A DNA stretch of 64,000 nt from Lichenibacterium dinghuense (lineage in GTDB: Bacteria > Pseudomonadota > Alphaproteobacteria > Rhizobiales > Beijerinckiaceae), in contig NZ_JAJLMN010000001.1 in NCBI RefSeq assembly GCF_021730615.1, positions 2,801,501 to 2,865,500 of the forward strand, given 5' to 3'. Below are positions 39,189 through 48,494 of the stretch, in pieces. Made by a program: the position numbers and the translations under genes. The stretch's first letter is position 1, and each line of letters starts with the position of its first letter. Under the pieces are notes generated by a model, which was not told the origin of the DNA, ran no database searches, and saw nothing but the letters and a program-made list of their open reading frames with translations.

Positions 39189-39325
39189 GGTTCGGGGGAA
39201 ATGTCCTCGCCGGATCAAGGGGAGGCCCTTATAGCGGCCCCGCCGGCGCCCGGGCGGCCCCGCGCGGTTTTGCCCGGGGGGCGGAAGGTTCGATGCGGCG
39301 CGGCGAAACGTCTATAGCCGCGCTC

Positions 39326-40087
39326 ATGCATGCTGAATCGACGGCCGAGCCCGCCATCGCGCTCCGCGACCTCACCAAGCGCTACGGCGGCCACGCGGCC
39401 GTGGACGGGCTGACGCTGGAGATCCCGCGGGGGGCCGTCTGCGGGCTGCTCGGCGGCAACGGCGCCGGCAAGACCACCACGATCGGCATGATCATGGGGC
39501 TGATCCTGCCGACGAGCGGGCAGGCGCGGGTGCTCGGCGCCGACATGGCGACGGAGCGCCACCGCGTGCTCGGCCGCATGAACTTCGAGAGCCCCTACGT
39601 GGACATGCCGCACCGGCTCACCGTGCGGCAGAACCTCGACGTGTTCGCCCGGCTCTACGGGCTGCGCGACCGCCGCGCCCGCGTGGCAGCGCTGGGCGCG
39701 CAGCTGTCGCTCGACGGCTTCATGGACCGGCCCGCCGGCGCCCTGTCGGCCGGGCAGAAGACGCGCGTGGCGCTGGCCAAGGCGCTCTTGAACAGCCCCG
39801 ACGTGCTGCTGCTCGACGAGCCCACCGCCTCGCTCGACCCCGACACCGCCGACTGGGTGCGCGGCCTCATCGAGGCGGACCGGCGCGCGCGCGGCACCAC
39901 CATCCTGCTCGCGTCCCACAACATGGCCGAGGTCGAGCGCCTGTGCGACCGCGTGGTGGTGATGAAGGCGGGGCGCATCCACGCCGACGGCACGGCGGAC
40001 GCGCTGAAGGCGCGCTTCAACCGCGACACGCTGGAGGAGGTGTTCCTCGACGTGGCGCGGGGGACGGGCGGGGCGGGGGAGCGCTGA
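39326..40087 (+). CDS. ABC transporter ATP-binding protein (no permease beside it)
   Basis: 253 residues with Walker A GGNGAGKTTT, an unusual signature LSAGQKTRVALAKAL, Walker B VLLLDEPTASLDPD and His switch LASHNMAEV. The class is that of ABC-2 type exporters (CcmA/NatA-like). Divergent from actS. In this class a membrane permease gene normally follows, but the next gene is on the other strand and the gap holds only a degenerate palindrome, so the partner is missing or elsewhere. The start at 39326 drops a short N-terminal run; 39293 is the alternative. Confidence 0.88.
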   Translation: MHAESTAEPAIALRDLTKRYGGHAAVDGLTLEIPRGAVCGLLGGNGAGKTTTIGMIMGLILPTSGQARVLGADMATERHRVLGRMNFESPYVDMPHRLTVRQNLDVFARLYGLRDRRARVAALGAQLSLDGFMDRPAGALSAGQKTRVALAKALLNSPDVLLLDEPTASLDPDTADWVRGLIEADRRARGTTILLASHNMAEVERLCDRVVVMKAGRIHADGTADALKARFNRDTLEEVFLDVARGTGGAGER

Positions 40088-40122
40088 TCGGGCCCGCGGC
40101 GCCCGGAGCGTCGGGTTCGGCA

Positions 40123-40147
40123 CCCTTCCCCCGCGAGGGGAGACGGG
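40123..40147. repeat. Degenerate single arm of an intergenic palindrome
   Basis: CCTTCCCCCGCGAGGGGAGA closely resembles the outer arm of the large palindrome at 60429-60558, with a few changes. It lies in the short gap after the ABC ATPase gene. Probably a decayed copy of the same repeat family. Confidence 0.4.
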
Positions 40148-40184
40148 CGCTCGACCGGTCCTCACACCCCCGTGCGTCGCGCCC

Positions 40185-40694
40185 TCACCCCGCCGGCTCG
40201 CCGAGGTCGAGCTTGCCCTGCGCGGGCAGGGGCAGCGCGGCGAGGCCGACGACGTCGAGACCGTGTCGGCGGCCGAGCGCGCCCACCTCGGCATCGTCGC
40301 TGTAGATCCGCGCGGCACCGTTCACCCGAGCGATGGCGACGACCTGGCGGGCGCGCTCGGCCGCGCCCGTGGCGGCCTCGGCCTCGCCGCCGTCCCACGC
40401 CATGGCGGCGGCCTCCACGGCGGCGCGCAGGTCGAAGGGCTGGACCTGGAAGGCGCGGCGCGCCTCGATGCGGCGCAGCACGGCGTCGGTGGCGCGGCCG
40501 GCGCGCAGCAGCAGGGCCGCCAGCACCGGCGTCGGGATCACGACGCTGCTGCGCTCCTCCTCCAGGCGCGCCACGAGTTCGCCGAGCCGGGCGCGCCAGG
40601 CCGGGACCTCGTCGCCCGTGGCGGGGTCGCGCGGCACCGCGTGGTCCGGCCGGAGCAGGAGCAGCAGGAATTCGGCGTCGAGGACGACCTTCAC
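40185..40694 (-). CDS. PIN-domain-like protein coupled to an unknown protein
   Basis: 169 residues from a GTG in a GTGA overlap with the upstream gene. KVVLDAEFLLLLLRPD at the N-terminus (Asp6) and RIYSDDAEVGALGRRHGLDV near the C-terminus look like the first strand and the late acidic motif of a PIN nuclease fold. The middle is helical. PIN proteins are usually toxin RNases paired with a small antitoxin; here the partner is larger (238 residues) and not an obvious DNA-binding protein. The assignment is from motif shape only. Confidence 0.6.
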   Translation of the reverse strand: MKVVLDAEFLLLLLRPDHAVPRDPATGDEVPAWRARLGELVARLEEERSSVVIPTPVLAALLLRAGRATDAVLRRIEARRAFQVQPFDLRAAVEAAAMAWDGGEAEAATGAAERARQVVAIARVNGAARIYSDDAEVGALGRRHGLDVVGLAALPLPAQGKLDLGEPAG

Positions 40695-41407
40695 GCGGCT
40701 TCCCCGGCGCGCCGGGCGCCCGGCCCGTCCCAGCGGTCCTGGAGGGCGTGGAGCGCCCGGAGCGCGTCGGGCAGGGGCGCGTCGGCCAGCACGTCGAAGC
40801 GCTCGACCTTGAGGCCGTCGAGCACCCACTGGCCGCCGCTGAGCCGCGTCCAGCGCCCCGGCCCGTGCAGGCGCACCGGCTCGTAGAGGTGGCGCGCCAG
40901 CTCCTTGGCGAGCTCGCGCGAGGCCGTGATGTCGGCCAGCACCGCGTCGCCGGAGCGGAGCAGGATGCGCGCCTCCTCGCTCTGGCCGCCGACGCGCACG
41001 ACCTCGCCGTCGATGCTGCCGTCCTGGCGGATCTGCAGCGCGTCGGCGTCGCCGCGGCCGGAAAAGCGCAGCACCGCCTCGCCCGCCCCGTCGGACAGGG
41101 TCGCGGTGAGGCCGGCCTGTCCCAGCCGCTCGTCGAGCGCGTTGAAGGCCCGCATGGCGTCGGCCGGGCCGGTCCCGCGCCCGACCGCGGCGAGGCGCTC
41201 GCGCACGGCGGGCAGCGCGCCGCGCTCGACGCGGATCAGCGGCACGGCCGCGCCGGCTTCGGCGCCCGTGAAGCGCACGGCGCCGCGCTCGCCGAACACC
41301 GCGGCGAGATCGCGCAGCACGTCGGCGAGCCGCGCCATGGGGAGCGGCTCGGCGCCCGCGCCGTCGATCTGGAAGCGGAACTCGCCGTGGTCGGCCATGG
41401 AACTCAT
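40691..41407 (-). CDS. Hypothetical protein, partner of the PIN-like protein
   Basis: About 238 residues. I do not recognise the family. It begins GEFRFQIDGAGAEPLPMARLADVL and shows two alpha/beta segments, with a repeated LxxRFSG/VRFTG strand-like pattern and a conserved-looking RWTRLSGGQWVLDGLKVERFDV stretch near the C-terminus. No signal peptide, membrane segment or classical DNA-binding motif is evident. The start could be 41407, 41398 or 41416. Its stop overlaps the GTG of the PIN-like gene, which suggests the two proteins act together. Confidence 0.55.
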   Translation of the reverse strand: MSSMADHGEFRFQIDGAGAEPLPMARLADVLRDLAAVFGERGAVRFTGAEAGAAVPLIRVERGALPAVRERLAAVGRGTGPADAMRAFNALDERLGQAGLTATLSDGAGEAVLRFSGRGDADALQIRQDGSIDGEVVRVGGQSEEARILLRSGDAVLADITASRELAKELARHLYEPVRLHGPGRWTRLSGGQWVLDGLKVERFDVLADAPLPDALRALHALQDRWDGPGARRAGEAA

Positions 41408-41550
41408 GCAACGCATCCCCGCCCGAGGGGGTCCCGGCGCGCGGGTCATGACACCTGATCGCGTTCCGCCGCGCAAGGCGGGATCGACGCCGTCCCGTCC
41501 CGCGTTCCATCCCGGCGTCGCCGGAGCGCGACGGGACGCGGAGGCCGCGC

Positions 41551-42429
41551 ATGCCCACCTGGATCGAGGTCGCCCTCAACGGGCCCTGGACGCGCCGCCG
41601 CCAGCCCCTGATGCCGCTGACGGTCGACGAGATCGTGGCCGAGGGGATCGCCTGCGCGCAGGCCGGCGCGGCGATCGTCCATCTCCACGCCTACGACCCC
41701 GCGACGGGCGAGCAGGACGACGACCCCGACACCTACGCGGCCGCCATCGAGCGCATCCGCGCGCGCTGCGACGCGATCGTCTACCCGACGCTGCCCTTCG
41801 TGGGCGGCGCGGCGGCCTTCGGCCCCGACGCGCCGGCGAAGCGCTACGCCGCGGTGGAAAGCCTCGCGCGGCGCGGACTGCTCGAATGGTCGGTGGTGGA
41901 TCCCGGCTCGATCAACCTCGCGGGCTTCGCCGAGGCGGCGGCGGGCGGGCCGGGCCGCACCTACCTCAACCCCGGCGAGGACGTGCGGCGCGGCCTCGAC
42001 CTCGCGGCCCTCCACGGCTTCACGCCGAGCTTCGCGGTCTACGAGCCGGGCTTCCTGCGCCTCGGCGCCGCCTTCGCGGCCGCGACGCCGGGCTGCCCGG
42101 CGCCGGTCTACCGCTTCATGTTCTCGGACGGCTTCACCTTCGGCCCCGACCCCGGCGCTGAGGCGCTCGACCTCTACCTCGCCATGCTGGCGCGCCGCGC
42201 GCCGGGGCATCCCTGGATGGTGGCCGGGCTCGACTTCGAGGTGCGCCCGCTGATCGGGGAAGCGGTGCGGCGGGGCGGGCACGTCCGCGTCGGGCTGGAG
42301 GACGCCCCGCTCGGCACGGCGGTCGGCAACCTCGCCCGCGTGGACGAGGCCGCGCGCCTCGTGCGCGCCGCCGGCTCGGAGCCCGCGACGCCCGCGGAGG
42401 TGCGGGCGAGCCTGCGGGCCAGGACCTGA
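41551..42429 (+). CDS. Beta-keto acid cleavage enzyme, DUF849 (BKACE) family
   Basis: 292 residues with the zinc ligands His44 and His46 (VHLHAYDP) and Glu250 (GLEDAPLG), matching the Kce-type TIM barrel. BKACE enzymes split a beta-keto acid with acetyl-CoA to give acetoacetate plus a new CoA ester; one subgroup cleaves dehydrocarnitine and so feeds glycine betaine. That link to the island is attractive, but there is no carnitine dehydrogenase or CoA-transferase nearby, so the substrate is open. Single gene, divergent from the unknown/PIN pair. Confidence 0.85.
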   Translation: MPTWIEVALNGPWTRRRQPLMPLTVDEIVAEGIACAQAGAAIVHLHAYDPATGEQDDDPDTYAAAIERIRARCDAIVYPTLPFVGGAAAFGPDAPAKRYAAVESLARRGLLEWSVVDPGSINLAGFAEAAAGGPGRTYLNPGEDVRRGLDLAALHGFTPSFAVYEPGFLRLGAAFAAATPGCPAPVYRFMFSDGFTFGPDPGAEALDLYLAMLARRAPGHPWMVAGLDFEVRPLIGEAVRRGGHVRVGLEDAPLGTAVGNLARVDEAARLVRAAGSEPATPAEVRASLRART

Positions 42430-42470
42430 CCCGAGCCGGTCGAACGCGGACCCATGACGCGACAGGCGCG

Positions 42471-43115
42471 TCACGCCGCCGCGAAACCCATCCCGGCTTC
42501 CGCGAGCACCACGGTCCCGCGCGGCGTCGCCAGCGTCGCGGTCAGCCCCGGACGGGGCGCCGGCCGGACCGCGACCGGCACGCGGAGCGCGGCGTAGATC
42601 GCGGCGAGGGGCGCGGGGTCCGGGTGCAGGGCCGCGAAGTCGACCAGGGTGCAGCCGGCCGGCGCCGTGGCGGCCGGGTGCGGGGAGCCCTGCCAGTCGA
42701 TCGCGAAGGGGACGAGGTCCGGATGGGCGCCGCTGTCCGCGTCCTGGACCGCCCAGGCGAGGCGCAGGCCGTCCGGGCGCGTGCGCGACATGGCGACGGG
42801 CTCGCCGACGGACAGGCCCGCCGCCCGCGCCGCCGCGGCGAAGCCGGCGAGGTCCGGCGTCCGCACCGCGAAGGTCAAGAGGCCCGGCCGGGGCAGCGCC
42901 GCGATGCGGCCGCCGCGGTTGTCCGCCAGATCCTGCGCCGGGTCGGGCGCGATCACTTCGAGGTAGGCCGACCCCAGCGACAGGAGCGCGTTGCGGGTGC
43001 CGAAGCCGGGATGCGAGCCGCCGACCGCGGGCGTCGCGCCGGTCGAGGCCGCGAGGGCGGCGATGCCGGCGTCGAGGTCGGGGGCGGCCCAGAGGAGGTG
43101 GTCGAGTTCGGTCAT
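42471..43115 (-). CDS. VOC/glyoxalase-like domain protein
   Basis: 214 residues with the start MTELDHLLWAAPDLDAGIAAL and GGSHPGFGTRNALLSLG, characteristic of the Glyoxalase_3-like family, followed by a second half-domain. VOC proteins bind a metal and act on small molecules. It converges with the DUF849 gene (41 bp apart). Substrate unknown. Confidence 0.82.
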   Translation of the reverse strand: MTELDHLLWAAPDLDAGIAALAASTGATPAVGGSHPGFGTRNALLSLGSAYLEVIAPDPAQDLADNRGGRIAALPRPGLLTFAVRTPDLAGFAAAARAAGLSVGEPVAMSRTRPDGLRLAWAVQDADSGAHPDLVPFAIDWQGSPHPAATAPAGCTLVDFAALHPDPAPLAAIYAALRVPVAVRPAPRPGLTATLATPRGTVVLAEAGMGFAAA

Positions 43116-43345
43116 CGGGCACCGTCCCGGCCGCACCGGCGCGGCCTCGCCCCGTTGTGCCGCCCGCGCGCAGCCTTGTCCACGCGACGGGTTGGAAGGG
43201 GGCTGCCCTGCAGGCGGACCCACGGCCGGCCCCGGGGACCCGCGGCTCAGCCCATCCGCCGCAGGCCCGCACCCCTGATCTCAAAGCGTCCACGCAATAT
43301 GTAGGACAAGGGCGCCCGCACACGGATCGACGGAGGAACGTGCCG

Positions 43346-44533
43346 ATGGGGCTGGAAGCCCTCAACTTCGCCATGGCGGGCGCGCGGGAAGGGTTCGGGC
43401 CCTTCCTCGGCGTCTACCTCCAGCACGAGGGGTTCGACCCCGCCTCGACCGGCATCGCCATGAGCCTCGCGGGCGTCGCCGGCGTCGTCGCCACGACGCC
43501 GCTGTCCGCGCTGGTCGACCGCACCACGTCGAAGCGCGGGAGCGTCGCGGCCGCTGTGGTCGCCATCGCGGTCGGCGCCGGCCTCATCGTGGCGACGAAG
43601 TCGCTCTGGGTCGTGGCCGCCGGGCAGGTGATCATCGGCGTCGCCGACACCGGCCTCGCGCCGCTCGTGTCGGCCATGACGCTCGGCATCGTGGGCCGCG
43701 CCAAATACGCCATGCAGGTGGCCCGCAACGAGACGTTCAACCACGGCGGCAACGCCGCCAACGCGGCGCTGTCCGCCGCGCTCGGCTACTTCCTCGGCCT
43801 CGGCTGGGTGGCGCTGGCCATCGCGGTCATGGCCGCCGCCACGACGGCCGTCGTGTCGCGCATCCCGCCGGGCTCGATCGACGACGAGGCCGCCCGCGGC
43901 GGCGATCCCGGCTCGAAGTCCGCCTTCCGCGCCCTCGTCGAGAGCCGGCCGCTGCTGGTGCTGGGCCTCGCCGCCTTCGCCTTCATGGCGTCGAGCGGCG
44001 CCATGCTGCCCTTCCTGGCGCAGTCGCTCGTCAAGGCCGGGCAGGACCCGAGCCTCGTCACCGGCGGCATGACCGTGACCGTGCAGGTGGTCATGATCGC
44101 CGGCGCCGCCGTCGTGCCCCGCCTCGCTGGGCGCATCGGCCACGTCGCCGTGCTGGCGGTCGGCCTCGGCCTCGTCGCGGTGCGGGCCGGGCTGCTGATG
44201 TACTCGCAGGCCCTGCCGATGATCGGCCTCGTCGAGGTGCTGGAAGGGGTGTCCATGGGCTTCGCCGGCGTCGCCATCCCGGCGCTCAGCATCGACATCA
44301 TGTCGAAGACCGGCCACGCCAACGCCGGGCTCGGCGGGGTGATGACGGCCTACGGCGCCGGCGCGGCCGTGAGCCCGCTGCTCGCCGGCTTCGTGGCGCA
44401 GCACGCGGGCTTCCCCGTCGCCTTCCTGACGCTGGGTTGCGTCGCCGCGGCGGGGCTGGTCTCATGGCTCGTCGGCTGGCGGATGGCGACGCGGGGGGAC
44501 CGCGCGCCCGCGCCCGCCCCGGCGAGGGGATGA
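43346..44533 (+). CDS. MFS transporter (first of two)
   Basis: 395 residues, about twelve membrane segments, with LVDRTTSKRG in the loop between segments 2 and 3 in place of the classical MFS motif. The protein starts GLEALNFAMAGAREGFGPFLG. GGAGG lies 9 bases before the ATG at 43346; a GTG at 43340 is an alternative. The next MFS gene starts 4 bp downstream, so the two are co-transcribed. Substrate unknown. Confidence 0.85.
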   Translation: MGLEALNFAMAGAREGFGPFLGVYLQHEGFDPASTGIAMSLAGVAGVVATTPLSALVDRTTSKRGSVAAAVVAIAVGAGLIVATKSLWVVAAGQVIIGVADTGLAPLVSAMTLGIVGRAKYAMQVARNETFNHGGNAANAALSAALGYFLGLGWVALAIAVMAAATTAVVSRIPPGSIDDEAARGGDPGSKSAFRALVESRPLLVLGLAAFAFMASSGAMLPFLAQSLVKAGQDPSLVTGGMTVTVQVVMIAGAAVVPRLAGRIGHVAVLAVGLGLVAVRAGLLMYSQALPMIGLVEVLEGVSMGFAGVAIPALSIDIMSKTGHANAGLGGVMTAYGAGAAVSPLLAGFVAQHAGFPVAFLTLGCVAAAGLVSWLVGWRMATRGDRAPAPAPARG

Positions 44534-44537
44534 CGCC

Positions 44538-45716
44538 ATGGCGGCCGTGAGCGACGCGCGCCCCTCCTCGCCCGCCGCTTCACCGCTGCCCCGCTTCCTC
44601 CTGCTCTACGCCGCGCTCTATTCCGCCTACGGCGCGGAATCCGCCTACCTGCCGTCCTTCCTCCAGAGCCACGGGCTCGGCGCGGAAAGCATCGGCGCCG
44701 TGCTGTCCACCGGCACGGTGGTGCGGATCGCCTCGGGACCCGCGGCGGGGCGCCTCGCCGACCGGCTCGGCGCGCGCCGCGGCGTGCTGGCCGCCGCGGC
44801 CCTGCTGTCCGGGCTGATCGGCACGCTCTACCTCGGCGCCTACGGGCTCCTGCCGCTGCTCCTCGTGTGCATGGCGCATTCCTCGACCGAGGCGAGCCTC
44901 GCGCCGCTGTCCGACGCGCTGGCGGTGGCGGCCTCGATGGTCCGCGGCGGCTTCCGCTACGGCTGGGTGCGGGGCGCGGGCTCGGCAGCTTTCGTGGCCG
45001 GCACGCTCCTGTCGGGCCAGCTCGTCGACCGCTTCGGCCTGTGGTGCATCATCGCGGCGAGCTCGGCGCTGTTCCTCGCCATGGCGCTCGCAGCGACGCG
45101 CGTGGCGGCGCCGGACGCCGCCGGCGAGGCCGACCGCGGCGGCACGCTCGCGGCGGCGCGCACGCTCCTCGCCGTGCCGGCCTACCGCACCCTGCTCCTC
45201 GTCGCCGCGCTGATCGTCGGCAGCCACGCCGTCAACGACGCCTTCGCGGTGATCACCTGGCGCGGCGCCGGCTACGGCGGCACGGCCGTGAGCCTCCTGT
45301 GGTCGGAATCCGTGCTGGCCGAGGTTTTCGTCTTCTTCGTGCTCGGGCCCCGGATCATCGACCGGGTCGGCCCCGCCGGCGCGGCCGCGGTGGCGGCCGG
45401 GGCGGGGATGGTGCGCTGGGGCGTGATGGGGTTCACCCTGGCCTGGCCGGCGCTGGCGGCCGTGCAGGCGCTGCACGGCCTCACCTTCGCGCTGTTCCAC
45501 CTCGGCGCCATGCGGGTCATCGGCACGGCCGTGCCCGAGCGGCTCGGCGCCACCGCGCAGGCCGTCTACGGCAACGTCGCGCTTGGGCTGGCCTCGGCGG
45601 CGCTGACCTTCGCCTCGGGCTACCTCTACGCGGGGCTCGGGCTCCACGTCTTCTGGGCCATGGCGGGGCTGTGCGGCGTCGCGCTCGCGCTGGCGCCGGG
45701 GCTGCGGCGGGCCTGA
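44538..45716 (+). CDS. MFS transporter (second of two), MFS_1-like
   Basis: 392 residues, about twelve membrane segments. [20 protein letters not shown] at the N-terminus and [15 protein letters not shown] (MFS motif A) resemble the MFS_1_like/phenylpropionate permease group. It starts 4 bp after the preceding MFS gene. Two unrelated MFS proteins in tandem could form a two-component or sequential export route, but nothing shows this. Confidence 0.85.
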   Translation: MAAVSDARPSSPAASPLPRFLLLYAALYSAYGAESAYLPSFLQSHGLGAESIGAVLSTGTVVRIASGPAAGRLADRLGARRGVLAAAALLSGLIGTLYLGAYGLLPLLLVCMAHSSTEASLAPLSDALAVAASMVRGGFRYGWVRGAGSAAFVAGTLLSGQLVDRFGLWCIIAASSALFLAMALAATRVAAPDAAGEADRGGTLAAARTLLAVPAYRTLLLVAALIVGSHAVNDAFAVITWRGAGYGGTAVSLLWSESVLAEVFVFFVLGPRIIDRVGPAGAAAVAAGAGMVRWGVMGFTLAWPALAAVQALHGLTFALFHLGAMRVIGTAVPERLGATAQAVYGNVALGLASAALTFASGYLYAGLGLHVFWAMAGLCGVALALAPGLRRA

Positions 45717-45797
45717 GATCCCCAGCGAAACCGGGTCGACAAGCCCGTCCCGCCGTTGTAGGACGCGCCCTCAACTCACAACAGCGAGCCGAAACGC

Positions 45798-45815
45798 GGC
45801 AGCGTCAACGCTGCC
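45798..45815 (+). promoter_or_regulatory. Perfect inverted repeat in the rplS leader
   Basis: GGCAGCGT-CA-ACGCTGCC forms an 8-bp stem and ends 17 bases before the rplS start, close to the ribosome site. It could fold in the mRNA leader and affect L19 translation, or be an operator. No known L19 leader family is claimed. Confidence 0.35.
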
Positions 45816-45832
45816 TCCGGCGAAGGACGATC

Positions 45833-46258
45833 ATGGACATCATCGCCATCCTCAACGCCGAGGAAGCGCAGCGCGTTTCCGCCGGCAAGACCATCCCCGA
45901 CTTCCAGCCGGGCGACACCGTGGTGGTCAACGTCAAGGTCAAGGAAGGCGAGCGCACCCGCGTTCAGGCCTACGAGGGCGTGGTGATCGCCCGCACCGGC
46001 GGCGGCATCCAGGAGTCCTTCACGGTCCGCAAGATCTCCTACGGCGAGGGCGTCGAGCGCGTCTTCCCGGTCTATTCGCCGAACATCGACTCGATCAAGG
46101 TGGTCCGCCGCGGCAAGGTCCGCCGCGCCAAGCTGTATTACCTGCGCGATCGCCGCGGCAAGTCGGCCCGCATCGCCGAGCGCATCGACACGGTGGCGAA
46201 GGCCAAGAACCTGTCCAAGGCCAAGCAGAAGAGCGGCAAGGCCACCGCCGCCGAGTGA
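45833..46258 (+). CDS. rplS: 50S ribosomal protein L19
   Basis: 141 residues with the L19 core: [60 protein letters not shown] and [20 protein letters not shown]. It lies at the 30S-50S interface. The C-terminal 25 residues are a Lys/Ala-rich extension typical of Alphaproteobacteria. In many relatives it follows rimM-trmD; here an MFS gene pair precedes it, so trmD is elsewhere. leuC follows, as in other Rhizobiales. Confidence 0.98.
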   Translation: MDIIAILNAEEAQRVSAGKTIPDFQPGDTVVVNVKVKEGERTRVQAYEGVVIARTGGGIQESFTVRKISYGEGVERVFPVYSPNIDSIKVVRRGKVRRAKLYYLRDRRGKSARIAERIDTVAKAKNLSKAKQKSGKATAAE

Positions 46259-46329
46259 GCGGCGGCCTGAGGCGTACCGCCGCCGAGTGAGCGGCGGCCC
46301 GATGGGACTGCCGCCGGGTGAGCGGCACC
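46244..46329 (+). repeat. Three tandem hairpin units at the end of rplS
   Basis: The last codons and stop of rplS form the 24-base unit ACCGCCGCCGAGTGAGCGGC plus GGCC at 46244-46267. It recurs exactly 32 bp later (46276-46299), and a diverged third copy follows (46307-46329). Each unit is a 7-bp hairpin CCGCCGC/GCGGCGG around CGAGTGA. No T run follows. It looks like a recent local duplication of the gene end and may protect the 3' end of the transcript. Confidence 0.7.
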
Positions 46330-46459
46330 TTACATAGGGTATCGGCGACCGGCCGGGCGGATCCGACACCGGGCCGCCCGGCCGGTCTCGTTTCGGGAAG
46401 GCGCGGCCCGGCGCCGGCCGACCGCGGGCCGCCGTAGAGGATCGGAGGGAAGCAGGACC

Positions 46460-47887
46460 ATGGACGAGACCGCCGCGCGGAACCCCCGCACGCTCTACGA
46501 CAAGATCTTCGACGACCACGTGGTCGAGCGCCGCGACGACGGCAGCTGCCTCCTCTACATCGACCGCCACCTCGTCCACGAGGTGACGAGCCCGCAGGCC
46601 TTCGAGGGGCTGCGCGCTTCCGGCCGCCGCGTGCGCTCGCCCTCGCGCACCCTCGCCGTGGTGGACCACAACATCCAGACCACCGACCGCACCGTCGGCA
46701 TCAAGGAGCCGGAGTCCCGCGTCCAGGTCGAGACCCTGGCCGAGAACGTGCGCGAGTTCGGCATCGAATATTACGACCAGTTCGACAGCCGCCAGGGCAT
46801 CGTCCACATCATCGGGCCCGAGCAGGGCTTCACGCTGCCCGGCACCACCATCGTGTGCGGCGACAGCCACACCTCGACGCACGGCGCCTTCGGGGCGCTG
46901 GCGCACGGCATCGGCACCAGCGAGGTCGAGCACGTGCTCGCCACGCAGACGCTGATCCAGGCCAAGGCCAAGAACATGCTGGTCCAGGTGGACGGGCAGC
47001 TGCCGCCCGGCGTCACCGCCAAGGACATCATCCTCGCCATCATCGGCGAGATCGGCACCGCCGGCGGCACCGGCTACGTCATCGAATACGCGGGCGAGGC
47101 CATCCGCGCGCTGTCGATGGAAGGCCGCATGACGATCTGCAACATGTCGATCGAGGGCGGCGCCCGCGCGGGCCTCGTCGCGCCCGACGAGAAGACCTTC
47201 GCCTACCTGAAGGGCCGGCCGAAGTCGCCCACCGGCGACACCTGGGACGCCGCGATGCGCTACTGGTCGACGCTGAAGAGCGACGAGGGCGCCCACTTCG
47301 ACAAGGTGGTGCGCCTCGACGCCGCCGCGCTGCCGCCCATCGTGTCCTGGGGCACGAGCCCGCAGGACGTCGTCTCCGTGCAGGGCACGGTGCCGCGCGT
47401 CGAGGACTTCGACGAGAGCCGGCGCGACAACATCCGCCGCGCCCTCGACTACATGGGCCTCAAGGGCGGCGAGCGGATGACCGACCTCCGCCTCGACAAG
47501 ATCTTCATCGGCTCCTGCACCAACGGCCGCATCGAGGACCTGCGCGCGGCCGCCAAGATCCTGGATGGCAAGCGCATCGCCCCCTCGGTCAGCGGCATGG
47601 TGGTGCCGGGCTCGGGCCTCGTGAAGCTGCAGGCCGAGCGCGAAGGGCTCGACCGCATCTTCACCGAGGCAGGGTTCGAGTGGCGGGAGCCGGGCTGCTC
47701 CATGTGCCTTGGCATGAACCCCGACAAGCTCAGCCCGCACGAGCGCTGCGCCACCACCTCGAACCGCAACTTCGAGGGCCGCCAGGGGCCGAAGGGCCGC
47801 TCGCACCTGGTGTCGCCCGCCATGGCGGCGGCGGCGGCCATCGCGGGCCACTTCGTCGACGTACGGGAGATGGAGAAGGCGCACTGA
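46460..47887 (+). CDS. leuC: 3-isopropylmalate dehydratase, large subunit
   Basis: 475 residues of aconitase type: [28 protein letters not shown], and the 4Fe-4S ligands in FIGSCTNGR and [11 protein letters not shown]. It isomerises 2- to 3-isopropylmalate in leucine synthesis with LeuD. leuD is not adjacent and does not lie in this window, which is common in Alphaproteobacteria. A strong terminator follows 29 bp after the stop. Confidence 0.97.
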   Translation: MDETAARNPRTLYDKIFDDHVVERRDDGSCLLYIDRHLVHEVTSPQAFEGLRASGRRVRSPSRTLAVVDHNIQTTDRTVGIKEPESRVQVETLAENVREFGIEYYDQFDSRQGIVHIIGPEQGFTLPGTTIVCGDSHTSTHGAFGALAHGIGTSEVEHVLATQTLIQAKAKNMLVQVDGQLPPGVTAKDIILAIIGEIGTAGGTGYVIEYAGEAIRALSMEGRMTICNMSIEGGARAGLVAPDEKTFAYLKGRPKSPTGDTWDAAMRYWSTLKSDEGAHFDKVVRLDAAALPPIVSWGTSPQDVVSVQGTVPRVEDFDESRRDNIRRALDYMGLKGGERMTDLRLDKIFIGSCTNGRIEDLRAAAKILDGKRIAPSVSGMVVPGSGLVKLQAEREGLDRIFTEAGFEWREPGCSMCLGMNPDKLSPHERCATTSNRNFEGRQGPKGRSHLVSPAMAAAAAIAGHFVDVREMEKAH

Positions 47888-47916
47888 GCGGCGCTCGTGC
47901 CCCGCTGACGTGCAAG

Positions 47917-47949
47917 GGCCCGCCCGGGGAGATCCGGGCGGGCCTTTTT
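47917..47949 (+). terminator. Rho-independent terminator of leuC
   Basis: An 11-bp perfect stem GGCCCGCCCGG/CCGGGCGGGCC with a 6-base loop, followed directly by TTTTT. It lies 30 bp after the leuC stop on the coding strand. Confidence 0.92.
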
Positions 47950-48107
47950 CCATTTTTCGGGATCCCCGTCGCGATCCGCCGCCGGCGCGCGTGGAGCCGC
48001 GGACGGCACAGTTTCGGGGCCGGCCGGGGCAACACGGCCCCACGCTCGACGGTTAAGGGACCCGCGAGCCGGGGATCCGCCTTCGGCCCACGACCGGACG
48101 ATCATCC

Positions 48108-48335
48108 ATGACCAAGCTGACCCTGCTCGCCCTGCTGGCGCTGTCGCTGCCGGCCGGCGCCGCCTCCGCCGACACGGTCGCCCCGGTGGGCGCTGCGCTC
48201 TCGCCCTACACGGCGACGAGGCTGGGCCGCAAACCCCGCAGCGTGCGGGCGGAGCACTGCGCCAGGAAGGCCGACTCCGTCGGCGTAGAAGGCAAAGCCC
48301 GCGCGATCTACCTCCGCAAATGCGGCAACGGTTGA
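48108..48335 (+). CDS. Small exported PsiF-like protein
   Basis: 75 residues with a Sec signal peptide (1-21, ending GAASA) and a C-terminal HCARKADSVGVEGKARAIYL plus RKC, which follows the PsiF repeat pattern (Cys-x-x-x-Ala ... Leu/Val-x-Gly-x-Ala-Arg ... Cys). The two cysteines may form a disulfide in the periplasm. Function unknown. Confidence 0.65.
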   Translation: MTKLTLLALLALSLPAGAASADTVAPVGAALSPYTATRLGRKPRSVRAEHCARKADSVGVEGKARAIYLRKCGNG

Positions 48336-48494
48336 GGCCGGAGGCGGATCGCGATCCGAGGAACCGGATCACAACCACGGCCGACAATCGAGCCGAGCGG
48401 CACACGCCGAGGTGAGGCTGCCGCGCTCGCGGTCATGTTTTGTTAACCGTTTCGGCGTTCGATGGGCGGAAGACCGCAACATCGGAGCCGCCCC

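Noticed and set aside
46244-46329. CRISPR-like array after rplS
   Set aside because: Only three short units, one degenerate, 8-base spacing, and the first unit is coding sequence; no cas genes.
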